Source: SURF-21 sp964529285 (lineage in GTDB: Bacteria; Actinomycetota; Geothermincolia; Geothermincolales; RBG-13-55-18). Taken from it: DNA of 64,000 nucleotides. Made by a program: the position numbers and the translations under genes. Positions 27,523-35,626 of the stretch are shown piece by piece; within the stretch, counting starts at the first letter, position 1, and the number at the start of each line of letters is the position of its first letter. The stretch covers positions 62,001 to 126,000 of the forward strand of contig CAZGWK010000003.1 in the NCBI GenBank assembly GCA_964529285.1, in the 5' to 3' direction. Under the pieces are notes generated by a model. The model did not search any database. It saw nothing but the letters and a program-made list of their open reading frames with translations, and was not told the DNA's origin.

Positions 27523-28170
27523 CTAAAGGTCCTTAATCTTCTCATAATCTTCCAGGAATCTCTTTATGCCTATGTCGGTCAGGGTATGGCGTGCCATCTT
27601 CACCAGGACGTCGTAGGGGATAGTAGCGATATGCGCTCCAGCCAGCGCAGCCTCGGTAACGTGTATGGGATGGCGCAGGCTTGCCGCGATGACCTGTGTG
27701 GATATCCCATAGATGTCGAATATGTCAACTATCTGTTCTACCACCGTCATCCCCCTGTTACCGATATCGTCCATCCTCCCCACGAAGGGGCTTACGAACG
27801 TGGCGCCGGCTGCCGCCGCCAGGAGGGCCTGGTTGGCGGAGAACACCAGGGTCACGTTGGTCTTTATACCCTCTTTCGTCAGGGCGCTCACCGCCGCCAA
27901 TCCCTGTGAGGTCATGGGGATCTTGATGTTGATATTCTCGGCGATGGCCGCCAGCTCGTGAGCCTCGCGCAACATACCCTCCGTATCCATGCTCAAAGCC
28001 TCTGCGCTGATGGGACCGGGTACGATGCCTGCGATCTCTTCCAGGCAGTCACGCATGCAGCGCCCTTCCCTCGATACCAGGGAGGGATTGGTGGTAACGC
28101 CGGACAGGATGCCCCACCCGCTGATCTCCCGGATATGATCTACGTTGGCTGTGTCCAGAAAAAGTTTCAT
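27523..28170 (-). CDS. tal: Transaldolase, short (fructose-6-phosphate aldolase-like) form
   Basis: The 215-residue protein MKLFLDTANVDHIREISGWG belongs to the short transaldolase/FSA family. GVTTNPSLVSREG and the Schiff-base lysine in 'NINIKIPMTSQGL' are diagnostic, as is 'VSPFVGRMDDIG'. It either transfers dihydroxyacetone units in the pentose phosphate pathway or cleaves fructose 6-phosphate. The family member cannot be settled by eye. The ATG at 28170 follows GGAGGTTGCCG. Confidence 0.93.
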   Translation of the reverse strand: MKLFLDTANVDHIREISGWGILSGVTTNPSLVSREGRCMRDCLEEIAGIVPGPISAEALSMDTEGMLREAHELAAIAENINIKIPMTSQGLAAVSALTKEGIKTNVTLVFSANQALLAAAAGATFVSPFVGRMDDIGNRGMTVVEQIVDIFDIYGISTQVIAASLRHPIHVTEAALAGAHIATIPYDVLVKMARHTLTDIGIKRFLEDYEKIKDL

Positions 28171-28191
28171 CGGCAACCTCCATGAGCGGGC

Positions 28192-29151
28192 TCACATAAA
28201 CTGTGCGGCCCCTGCCTCCATCCTCTCCTTCTTCGCTATCTCGTAAGCTCTGTTGATTATGTAATCGACCACCTCGGATACGGCCGAGTCGAGGTTGACG
28301 CTCTCTATGGTCTTGACGCCCGTGACCATGGCAAGATGAACTATGTAGTCCTGTATCTTGCGGATGTTATCGAAGTATTCCACGTATCTCTGGAACGGCC
28401 GCGTACCCTGGGTCTCGACCTCACGGATGTAGAAATGGCTGCGGTGCATTTTTTCGTCGCCCACCGTAACCAGCAGGGGGACGATCAAAGCATCCGGGAA
28501 CTGCTCGGGCGCTATGAGGCCGGGCACGATATGCGCCCCCTCGATGATGATATGCGTACCCTCCTTGAGCGCGCGGTTGATAATGGCCCTGACCCCCACA
28601 AGCACCGACAGGCTCTGCTCGCGGAATCCCGCCACCACCGAATCGACGTGTGGCGGAAGGGGGTGAATAAGCGCCGACTCGGCCTCGAATGACGAGGTGT
28701 GGATGGTCGGCATGAGTTCGGTCGAGAAGAAAGCGCGCATTACTTCGCGTATGGCATCCGTGGAAACGATGCGCACGATGCTCAAACGCGTCGCCAGCAT
28801 GGTAGCTATGGTAGATTTTCCCACCCCGGTCGAACCTCCGATGAGCACGACCAGGGGCTTGTTCATACTGCTGAAGGAGTTGTAACGCCAGTAATTGACC
28901 GCGTAATGCTCTCCCGTCTTTTCCATGAGAAAGTTGTAGATCAGCTTGCGCAGTTCGTTGGCCTGTATCTCCAGCTTGCCCTCGGAGATGAGATATTCCT
29001 CGAGATCCGCGGCCACGTAATAAGCCTGTCCGGGCGCGAGTCCCGAGGCCATGATGGCATTTGCCGTCAGTCCCTTAGAGAAGGGGACGCGGTGGTGTTC
29101 CTCGTCGAGGATGGTTATCCTCTTCTTCCTCTTTCCCTCTTCGTCCTGCAT
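28192..29151 (-). CDS. 2-phosphoglycerate kinase
   Basis: The 319-residue protein matches archaeal 2-phosphoglycerate kinases, which make 2,3-bisphosphoglycerate, the precursor of the thermoprotectant cyclic 2,3-diphosphoglycerate. The N-terminal ~85 residues form an ATP-cone-like region (RVPFSKGLTANAIMASGLAP). The kinase core follows with the P-loop GGSTGVGKSTIATMLA. The ATG at 29151 lies 2 bp after the cpgS stop, with GGAGTG before it; an in-frame ATG at 29175 lies inside cpgS. The adjacent synthetase supplies the next step, which makes the call firmer. Confidence 0.9.
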   Translation of the reverse strand: MQDEEGKRKKRITILDEEHHRVPFSKGLTANAIMASGLAPGQAYYVAADLEEYLISEGKLEIQANELRKLIYNFLMEKTGEHYAVNYWRYNSFSSMNKPLVVLIGGSTGVGKSTIATMLATRLSIVRIVSTDAIREVMRAFFSTELMPTIHTSSFEAESALIHPLPPHVDSVVAGFREQSLSVLVGVRAIINRALKEGTHIIIEGAHIVPGLIAPEQFPDALIVPLLVTVGDEKMHRSHFYIREVETQGTRPFQRYVEYFDNIRKIQDYIVHLAMVTGVKTIESVNLDSAVSEVVDYIINRAYEIAKKERMEAGAAQFM

Positions 29152-29153
29152 TT

Positions 29154-30485
29154 TCACTCCATGACCTTCTGCCATATATGCTCGAAGAAATCCTGCAGCC
29201 CCTTCTCGCTCCCCGTCGTAACGGGAACGTTGTGAAAAAATACGACCTCCCTGCCGCTGTCGCGCGCGCAGCGCGTAACCACGTCCACGGCCGCCGCCTT
29301 GAGCTCCGTAAGCAGTATCTCCGCTTCCCCCGCTCTACGCAGATCTTCCTCGAGATGGCCGCGGTCAGACAGGTGATGGCTCCTGCCTACTACCGTGCAG
29401 CCTTCCTTCTCCTCCAGGTATTCCTCCAACAATATCCCTGCTTCCTCCGGGGCGGTTGCAACAAGGAAAACTCTCTTGCCGCGGATGGATTTCAAGGGAT
29501 GAGGCCTGAAAATCGTATTAATTATAACGATATCGCCATTTATCCACTTTACCCTCTCGCTGAGCTCCTGGATTTTAGGGGGAGATGCGAAAGGTTCTTC
29601 AGCCATTGTAATTATAACCCCATCGGAAATCAAGAGCCGGTAGGAGCCCAGAAAGCCCAGGGCTTCCCCCATATCCTGCGCCGCGCTTATTACGCATACC
29701 GCCGCGTCCGTAGCGACTGGCGGTATACACGAACCGCTCCCCTCCATGATCACCGCCTGCGCGGAAAGGCTTTCGGCCAGCCGAGCGGCTTCAACGCAGT
29801 TGGTCACGAAAGCCTCTCCGGCCATTCCCCCACCACAACGTCTCGAACCCACGGTCACGACACCCGATATCAGCGCATCCTCGTAATGATCCGAGGCAGC
29901 ATGCATACCCCTGTGCAGTTCCGAGAGCAGAAAATCCTCGCCGATGTCCGGCTCTTCGACCACGTAAGGCTCCGCCGGGCCTCCCCTTCCCATGGCCACC
30001 ACCACCGGGTTTCTTCCCAACCGTTCGAGATATCGCGCCATCTCGGCGGATACCGCTGTCTTACCGCACCTCTTCCCCGTACCGATGATCGCGCACGAGG
30101 GCTTGGAGAGCACGCGCTCCCTGCGCGGCGGCCGGAACTCGAAATCCGCTCCGCGGTATATCGCGCCGTGCGCCAGGGCGGTGGCCGCCAGTTTCAGGCG
30201 CAATGCGGGGCCAAGCACCGGGAGGTCGCTCAAGTCCACAACCGCTTGCGGCTCGAACTCCTCCAGCACTCCGGCTATGTCCGCGAGCGGGTCTTCGGCG
30301 ACTATGACTTTGACTCCACCAACGTCCAGCTCCGCAAGGTCTCTTATCTTCTCGGTGCCCCCGAGAAAGAATAATGCCACCGGTTTGAGGCCTTCACGTT
30401 CCTTCAGCGCCCTTACCGCATCCAGGGTGGTGGCGGGATGGTGTTCCCCGTCCACCAGGAAAAGAGCCTTAAGCCCGTCTGGCAT
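29154..30485 (-). CDS. cpgS: Cyclic 2,3-diphosphoglycerate synthetase
   Basis: The enzyme uses ATP to close 2,3-bisphosphoglycerate into cyclic 2,3-diphosphoglycerate, known from hyperthermophilic methanogens. The 443 residues are close to the archaeal length (~460). The N-terminus MPDGLKALFLVDGEHHPATT is typical. A P-loop-like IIGTGKRCGKTAVSAEMAR lies at about 134-152, followed by VVAMGRGGPAEP and a glycine-rich VGSRRCGGGMAGEAF. It is the first gene of the leftward run and is tightly linked to 2-phosphoglycerate kinase, so the two-step pathway from 2-phosphoglycerate is complete. Confidence 0.88.
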   Translation of the reverse strand: MPDGLKALFLVDGEHHPATTLDAVRALKEREGLKPVALFFLGGTEKIRDLAELDVGGVKVIVAEDPLADIAGVLEEFEPQAVVDLSDLPVLGPALRLKLAATALAHGAIYRGADFEFRPPRRERVLSKPSCAIIGTGKRCGKTAVSAEMARYLERLGRNPVVVAMGRGGPAEPYVVEEPDIGEDFLLSELHRGMHAASDHYEDALISGVVTVGSRRCGGGMAGEAFVTNCVEAARLAESLSAQAVIMEGSGSCIPPVATDAAVCVISAAQDMGEALGFLGSYRLLISDGVIITMAEEPFASPPKIQELSERVKWINGDIVIINTIFRPHPLKSIRGKRVFLVATAPEEAGILLEEYLEEKEGCTVVGRSHHLSDRGHLEEDLRRAGEAEILLTELKAAAVDVVTRCARDSGREVVFFHNVPVTTGSEKGLQDFFEHIWQKVME

Positions 30486-30526
30486 TTTCTCATCTCCGAT
30501 CGTACGTTGCCTTCCCGCGGCCCGCG

Positions 30527-30690
30527 CCCGGGGATAACGATCTTGCTCCGCGATTCGCTGCTTGCATGTCTGATGTGGTAAGCAAGCGAGCTTGCCGCGT
30601 CGCTACGCTTTTCGCGATACGGCTTCTCGCTCTGCGAGAATCACCGTTGCGCCGAAGACGTCGCAATCGCTTGAACCCATGCTTTCGGAC
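30527..30690 (+). repeat. Diverged family A repeat region with hairpins
   Basis: The left part (GGGGATAACGATCTTGCTC) resembles the left arm of family A elements. TTCTCGC-TCT-GCGAGAA (30629-30645) is a perfect 7-bp hairpin. The following stretch 30647-30673 (TTGCGCCGAAGACG and onward) is about 80% identical to 62179-62205. The whole gap 30486-30745 holds no gene. Confidence 0.5.
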
Positions 30691-30745
30691 ACACCTTCTC
30701 GTCTCGTCCCGGTGTACAATCGAACGTTCGTCTCAGGATGGTCCG

Positions 30746-31567
30746 CTAGAGGTCGGAGCCGATTATCTCACGCGCCACCGCCGACAATTCGCGCTGGGAC
30801 TTGCTTATCCCTACGCCGAATTGCGCGATGACATCACGCCCGCCAAAGGGATATTTACGGAATATCTTGATCAGGTCCTCCCTTATCTCGATTATGTTAT
30901 AGCACGGTTTGGTATGCCCGCGCAGGCGCAAAGACGATATCGTCCCCGCGTTGACCACGTACATATCCTCGAGTTTCCACACGTAGGGGACATGCTTATG
31001 GCCGGTCAGGACGAGGTCCACATCTGAATATATCAACAGCTCCAGCACGTCACCGGCGTCGAAGACGATGTTTCTTTCCCGTCCGGTGCCCGGTACGGGG
31101 AGGAGGTGATGGTGCAGGGCGAAGATCTTGAAACCTGGAGCGGAATGGAAATAGTCGACTATCCTTCCGTATTTCTCCCTGCCTATCTGTCCGGAATCGA
31201 GGTCGGGCTCGCTCGAGTCCATGCCCATGACGAAAACTCCCTCCCACTCCAAGCTCTGGAACAGGGGGCCGAACAGTTCCTGAAAATGCAGGTATCCCAC
31301 ATTGCGTGAATCGTGGTTCCCCGGGATCACCACAACGCGCTCACATTCCAGCCCGTCCAGGTAAGACTTTGCGGTCATGTACTCCTGGCGAAAACCCTCG
31401 TTGGTAAGGTCCCCGGTAACTATTACGATGTCCGGGCCCAGTTCGTTGAGTTCGTAAACGGTACGGTTCATGAGATTCGCCACGAAGTGGTAGGAACCGA
31501 TATGAAAATCGGATATATGCGCTACGACTATGGGGGATTTGCTTATAGGATAGATCCTCGGCGGCAT
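30746..31567 (-). CDS. Calcineurin-like metallophosphoesterase
   Basis: The 273-residue protein has the full metal set of the family: ISDFHIG, TGDLTNEG, IPGNHDSRN, ALHHHLLP and 'LTGHKHVPYVW'. It resembles CpdA/Icc-type phosphodiesterases, but its substrate cannot be told. The ATG at 31567 precedes PPRIYPISKSPIVVAHISDF; a GTG six codons upstream is possible. It is the only gene between two repeat-bearing gaps. Confidence 0.9.
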   Translation of the reverse strand: MPPRIYPISKSPIVVAHISDFHIGSYHFVANLMNRTVYELNELGPDIVIVTGDLTNEGFRQEYMTAKSYLDGLECERVVVIPGNHDSRNVGYLHFQELFGPLFQSLEWEGVFVMGMDSSEPDLDSGQIGREKYGRIVDYFHSAPGFKIFALHHHLLPVPGTGRERNIVFDAGDVLELLIYSDVDLVLTGHKHVPYVWKLEDMYVVNAGTISSLRLRGHTKPCYNIIEIREDLIKIFRKYPFGGRDVIAQFGVGISKSQRELSAVAREIIGSDL

Positions 31568-31677
31568 TGCCAACACGCTCCACAAGGCTTGCTTCTCAAG
31601 GAACCCGCATGGGGTTTGATTCCGCTACTAATGCTCTGTCCAGCTTCGCTACATCTAATATAGCACACCACCGTACA

Positions 31678-32880
31678 CTAAGGCCTTGCCCTTTCCTTGA
31701 TGAGAAGATCCATAAGTTGCCAGGCCGGAAAACGCGAGTGGCTGCCGCTCGCCGCACCTTTCTCGCTGAAGGAGGTCCCCCCGTCGGGCACGATATGCGG
31801 GTAGTATATCGCGAAAGGGACGGGGTCCGCCACATGGGTACGAACCTCAAGGGGGGTAAAATGGTCCGGCATGAGGAGGAAGGCGAAATCCTCGTTCAAG
31901 CGCACCGTCTCGTCGAGAAAAGGCCCCACGATATCCCTGTCGAAATTTTCCAGGGCCTCGACCTTGGCCTCCCAGTTACCTTCATGGCCTGCTTCGTCAG
32001 GTGCCTCGACGTGCAGGTAGACGAAATCCCTGCTGCGCAGGCTCTCCAGGGCATACCGCGCTTTGGCCGCATAATCCGTGTCGTAATAACCGGTGGCTCC
32101 CGGAACCTCGACCACTTCCAAACCGGCCATTATGCCCAGCCCTTTGATGAGGTCGACGGCGGTGACGATCGAGCCTTCCAGGCCGTATTTTTCCGGGATG
32201 GTCGGCAAAACGGGAGACCTGCCCTGGCCCCAGGGCCAGATCATATTCGCCGGCCTCAGGCCGCGTTCACGGCGCCATTCGTTCACGCTGTGCTCCGAGA
32301 GCAAACGCTTCGAGGTGCGTATCAACGCCACCAGCCTCTGCGCGCTGTCGCCTTGGGGCAGTATGGACCGGATCTCTTTTCCCGCCACGTCGTGGGGAGG
32401 CTTGCAGCGGTCCTCCAGGAACTTCAAACCCTTGAGGACCAGGAGATGGCGGTATCCGATTCCCGGGTAGAAGGTCGTATATTCGTCCCCCAGTTTTTCC
32501 TGCAGCAAGTCCAGGAGCTGTCTCGCCTCTTCCGTCGTGATATGCCCGGCGCTGTAATCGAGGAGGACACCTTCATCTTCCGTCACCAGGTTGCAGCGAA
32601 AGGCTACGTCCTCGCGTCCCAGGTCCACGCCCATGGAGACGGCCTCGAGGGGCCCCCTACCCGTATAATATGCGAGCGGGTCGTAGCCCATGATGGAATA
32701 GTTGGCTACATCGCTTCCCGGCGTCATTCCCTCGGGTATAGTCTGAGCGGTCCCGGTCACTCCCTCTTTGGCCAGGAAATCCATATTGGGCGTGTGCGCA
32801 GCCTGCAGGGGGGTCATGCCTCCGTACGCCGCGACGGGATAGTCAGCGGCTCCATCCGGCACCAGGATAACGTATTTCAT
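31678..32880 (-). CDS. apgM: ApgM-type phosphoglycerate mutase family; probable homoserine kinase analogue
   Basis: The 400-residue protein has the archaeal-type cofactor-independent phosphoglycerate mutase pattern: MKYVILVPDGAADYPV, MTPGSDVANYSIMGYDP with the catalytic Ser, 'GIGYRHLLVLKG' and VEAPDEAGHEG. It lies directly behind hom and thrC with an 17-bp gap, where a homoserine kinase gene would be expected, and no thrB is seen. Homologues in such operons have been proposed to be homoserine kinase substitutes. So either 3/2-phosphoglycerate interconversion or homoserine phosphorylation is possible; context favours the latter. The ATG follows CGGGAGGTAGGG. Confidence 0.85.
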   Translation of the reverse strand: MKYVILVPDGAADYPVAAYGGMTPLQAAHTPNMDFLAKEGVTGTAQTIPEGMTPGSDVANYSIMGYDPLAYYTGRGPLEAVSMGVDLGREDVAFRCNLVTEDEGVLLDYSAGHITTEEARQLLDLLQEKLGDEYTTFYPGIGYRHLLVLKGLKFLEDRCKPPHDVAGKEIRSILPQGDSAQRLVALIRTSKRLLSEHSVNEWRRERGLRPANMIWPWGQGRSPVLPTIPEKYGLEGSIVTAVDLIKGLGIMAGLEVVEVPGATGYYDTDYAAKARYALESLRSRDFVYLHVEAPDEAGHEGNWEAKVEALENFDRDIVGPFLDETVRLNEDFAFLLMPDHFTPLEVRTHVADPVPFAIYYPHIVPDGGTSFSEKGAASGSHSRFPAWQLMDLLIKERARP

Positions 32881-32897
32881 CCCTACCTCCCGTGGGA

Positions 32898-33953
32898 TCA
32901 CATGCCAAGCTTCTCCAGTATCGTCTCCATGTGCGGCTGTACAGCCGGAGGTTCCTCCACGCATCTTACGGCCAGGTCGGGATCCTTGAGACCATGCCCG
33001 GTGAGCACGCACACCACCAGCGCTCCCCTCGGCAGCTCCCCCCGCCTGAAATACTTGTACAGACCGGCCACGGATGCAGCAGATGCTGGTTCCACGAAAA
33101 CACCTTCATGGTCAGCCAGTATGCGGTAAGCATCGAGTATTTCATCGTCGGACACCATATCGATCAGGCCCTGGGATTCATCCGCCGCCGCGACCGCCCT
33201 CTTCCAGCTGGCGGGATTCCCTATGCGTATCGCCGTCGCCAGCGTCTCCGGCTGTTCGATGGGGTGGCCCCTCACTATGGGCGCCGCCCCTTCGGCCTGC
33301 CAGCCCATCATGCCGGGCAAGCGAGAGATCCTGCCCGCCTCCCGGTATTCGCGATATCCCTTCCAGTAGGCGGTGATATTGCCGGCATTGCCGACGGGTA
33401 TGAAATGGTAATCCGGCGCACGGCCCAGCACATCGCAGATCTCGAAAGCCCCCGTCTTCTGCCCCTCTATCCTGTAGGGGTTGAGGGAGTTCACCAGGAC
33501 TACGGGAAAGTCCTCGCTTATCTTTCGCACGAGCTGCAGCGCCTGGTCGAAGTTGCCGTCTATGGCGATGACCCTGGCGCCGTGGATCAAAGCCTGGGCC
33601 AGCTTGCCCAGGGCGATGGCCTTGCTCGGTATCAATACGGCGCAGTCGATGCCGGCACGGGCCGCGTAAGCGGCGGCCGAAGCGCTGGTGTTTCCTGTGG
33701 AGGCGCAGATTACCATCCTGGCGCCTTCTTCAACCGCCTTGGACAGCGCCATGGTCATACCGCGGTCCTTGAAAGAACCGGTGGGGTTAAGGCCCTCGTA
33801 CTTGAGGAACACCCTGGCTCCCAGTTGCTTACCGATATAGCCGGCCTCTATCAGGGGGGTGTTGCCTTCCAGCAGCGTGATCACCGGCGTCTGCGCGTCC
33901 ACCGCAAGGAACTCCCGGTATGATTCGATCACGCCCATCCATGAAGAACCCAA
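32898..33953 (-). CDS. thrC: Threonine synthase
   Basis: The PLP enzyme turns O-phosphohomoserine into threonine. The 351-residue length fits the short (plant/archaeal-like, class I fold II) form. The PLP lysine is in LNPTGSFKDRGMTMAL, the phosphate-binding loop is 'SVGNAGNIT'-like text (VGNAGNITAYWKG), and ASTGNTSASAAAYAARAG binds the substrate. The start is a TTG with AAAGGAGAAAACA before it; an in-frame ATG at 33938 lacks such a site. Confidence 0.96.
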   Translation of the reverse strand: MGSSWMGVIESYREFLAVDAQTPVITLLEGNTPLIEAGYIGKQLGARVFLKYEGLNPTGSFKDRGMTMALSKAVEEGARMVICASTGNTSASAAAYAARAGIDCAVLIPSKAIALGKLAQALIHGARVIAIDGNFDQALQLVRKISEDFPVVLVNSLNPYRIEGQKTGAFEICDVLGRAPDYHFIPVGNAGNITAYWKGYREYREAGRISRLPGMMGWQAEGAAPIVRGHPIEQPETLATAIRIGNPASWKRAVAAADESQGLIDMVSDDEILDAYRILADHEGVFVEPASAASVAGLYKYFRRGELPRGALVVCVLTGHGLKDPDLAVRCVEEPPAVQPHMETILEKLGM

Positions 33954-34005
33954 TGTTTTCTCCTTTACTGGCCGTGGAGCCTGCCGCGGTCGTCTCGCGC
34001 CATCA

Positions 34006-35313
34006 CTAGGACTCTTCCGGTTCGGTGTCCTCTACCCTGATCACGCTGACGATGCGGTTGACGGCCTCCAGCTCCTGCAGCCCCCTGACCGTTGCGCGGA
34101 GGCTCTGCTCACGCACGGCGTGGGTGATAAGGATGATGCGCGCCTCCCTGCCCATGCCGTGCTGTATGACCGATTTGATGCTCACTCCGTTATCCCCGAA
34201 AACTCCGGCTATCCTCGCCAGTACCCCCGGCCGGTCTGGGACCTCGAAGATCATGAAGTACCGGCAGACGACGTCCGCCATGTCCTTTATGTGCTTCTCG
34301 TAGAAGCAGGTGCACCCGACCATGCGCCCGCCCGAGAGCATGTTTCGCGAGATGGAGATGATATCCCCGACCACTGCGCTGGCCGCGGGCAGGGAGCCGG
34401 CGCCCTTACCGTAGAACATGAGCTCACCCACGGCATCACCGGATACGAAGATAGCATTGTTCTCGTCCCTCACCGTCGCCAGGGGATGATCGGCGGGGAT
34501 CATGGTCGGGTGGACGCGTACGCTGATGCCGCCCTCCTCGTCTTTTGCCACGGCCAGGAGCTTGATCACGTAGCCAAGGTCCCGCCCGAAGGTGATGTCA
34601 TCCGAAGTGATGCCGGTTATACCCTCGGCGTAGACGTCATCCAGCGTAACGCGCGAGTTGAATGCCATCGAGGCCAGTATGGCCAGCTTGGCGGCCGCAT
34701 CCCTGCCCTCCACGTCTGCGCTGGGATCAGCCTCGGCATATCCCAGCGACTGGGCTTTGGCGATGGCCTGTTCAAAGGAAAGACCTTCCTCGGTCATGCG
34801 CGTCAATACGTAGTTGGTGGTCCCGTTTACGATACCGAGTATCTGGCTGACTGCGTTTCCGGCCAGGCTCTGCTTGAGAGGCAGCAATATGGGGATGCCG
34901 CCTCCGACGCTGGCCTCGAAGGCTATGTCCACTCCGGCCTCCTCGGCCGCTCTCAAGATCTCTCCGCCGTGAGTGCTCATGAGCTCCTTGTTCGCCGACA
35001 CCGCGTGCTTCCCAGCCGCGAAAGCCTCCAGGATGAAAGTGCGTGCGGGCTCGATCCCCCCCATGACCTCTACGATGATGTCTATTCCGGGGTCCTCGAT
35101 CACGCTCCGGGCATGCGTGGTGAGCATCTCGTCGGGCACTTCCACGTAGCGCTGATCCGCCAGATCCTTTACCGCGATGCGTTCGATCCTTATCTCACAG
35201 CCTGTGCGCCTCGAGATGGCTTCCGCGTTTTCCCTCAATATGCGGATGACCCCCGAGCCCACCGTGCCGCAGCCTAACTGGCCTATTCTGATTGTCCTTG
35301 CATCTTCCATCAT
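34006..35313 (-). CDS. hom: Homoserine dehydrogenase with ACT domain
   Basis: It reduces aspartate semialdehyde to homoserine. The 435-residue protein starts with the NAD(P) loop IGQLGCGTVGSGVIRIL, has 'VSANKELMSTHGGEIL' and NGTTNYVLTRMTEEGLSFEQ, and ends with an ACT domain (about 355-430, YFMIFEVPDRPGVLARIAGV) for threonine feedback. It is the first gene of hom-thrC-apgM. An extended -10 (TGGTAGAAT) lies about 40 bp upstream. Confidence 0.97.
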   Translation of the reverse strand: MMEDARTIRIGQLGCGTVGSGVIRILRENAEAISRRTGCEIRIERIAVKDLADQRYVEVPDEMLTTHARSVIEDPGIDIIVEVMGGIEPARTFILEAFAAGKHAVSANKELMSTHGGEILRAAEEAGVDIAFEASVGGGIPILLPLKQSLAGNAVSQILGIVNGTTNYVLTRMTEEGLSFEQAIAKAQSLGYAEADPSADVEGRDAAAKLAILASMAFNSRVTLDDVYAEGITGITSDDITFGRDLGYVIKLLAVAKDEEGGISVRVHPTMIPADHPLATVRDENNAIFVSGDAVGELMFYGKGAGSLPAASAVVGDIISISRNMLSGGRMVGCTCFYEKHIKDMADVVCRYFMIFEVPDRPGVLARIAGVFGDNGVSIKSVIQHGMGREARIILITHAVREQSLRATVRGLQELEAVNRIVSVIRVEDTEPEES

Positions 35314-35349
35314 CCGTTCCTCCGCTTCCCGCTCGCCTCGAATACAGTT

Positions 35350-35358
35350 ATTCTACCA
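35350..35358 (-). promoter_or_regulatory. Extended -10 promoter for hom-thrC-apgM
   Basis: Leftward TGGTAGAAT (35358-35350) fits TG-n-TAnAAT. The hom start is 37 bp further on, with GGAGGAACGG before the ATG. Confidence 0.45.
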
Positions 35359-35480
35359 GGAAGAAGACGCACACTCACTTACTGATGTACTGATGATGGC
35401 CACGCCGGGAAAGCTGACCGCATATATCCAAGTGTTACAGATATCTGGATCAAGCCCGGGAATAGCCCGTATAGAACCCC

Positions 35481-35602
35481 ACTGCCCGGGGACTGCGGGT
35501 TCGGTGCGAAGCGACCGTCGCGAGCAGTATACCCGAGAGAAGAACTGCGCTACGGTTATGCAACCTGCGGGTGGGGAGCAAGGACCCCTCCGCGGGCTCG
35601 GG
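35481..35602 (-). repeat. Family A interspersed repeat, leftward copy
   Basis: Read on the minus strand it contains CGCAGGTTGCATA, CTGCTCGCGACGGTCGCTTC and CCCGCAGTCCCCGGGCAGTG, matching the core blocks of the copies at 1966-2086 and 61848-61962. It fills most of the 313-bp gap between hom and the HPS-RraA gene and ends just before that gene's promoter. Confidence 0.6.
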
Positions 35603-35611
35603 AAAATACCA

Positions 35612-35620
35612 TGATATAAT
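35612..35620 (+). promoter_or_regulatory. Extended -10 promoter giving a probable leaderless message
   Basis: TGATATAAT ends 6 bp before the ATG of the HPS-RraA gene, which places the transcription start at or next to that ATG. No Shine-Dalgarno precedes it. The same layout occurs at 46175-46183. Confidence 0.65.
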
Positions 35621-35626
35621 CCGATT

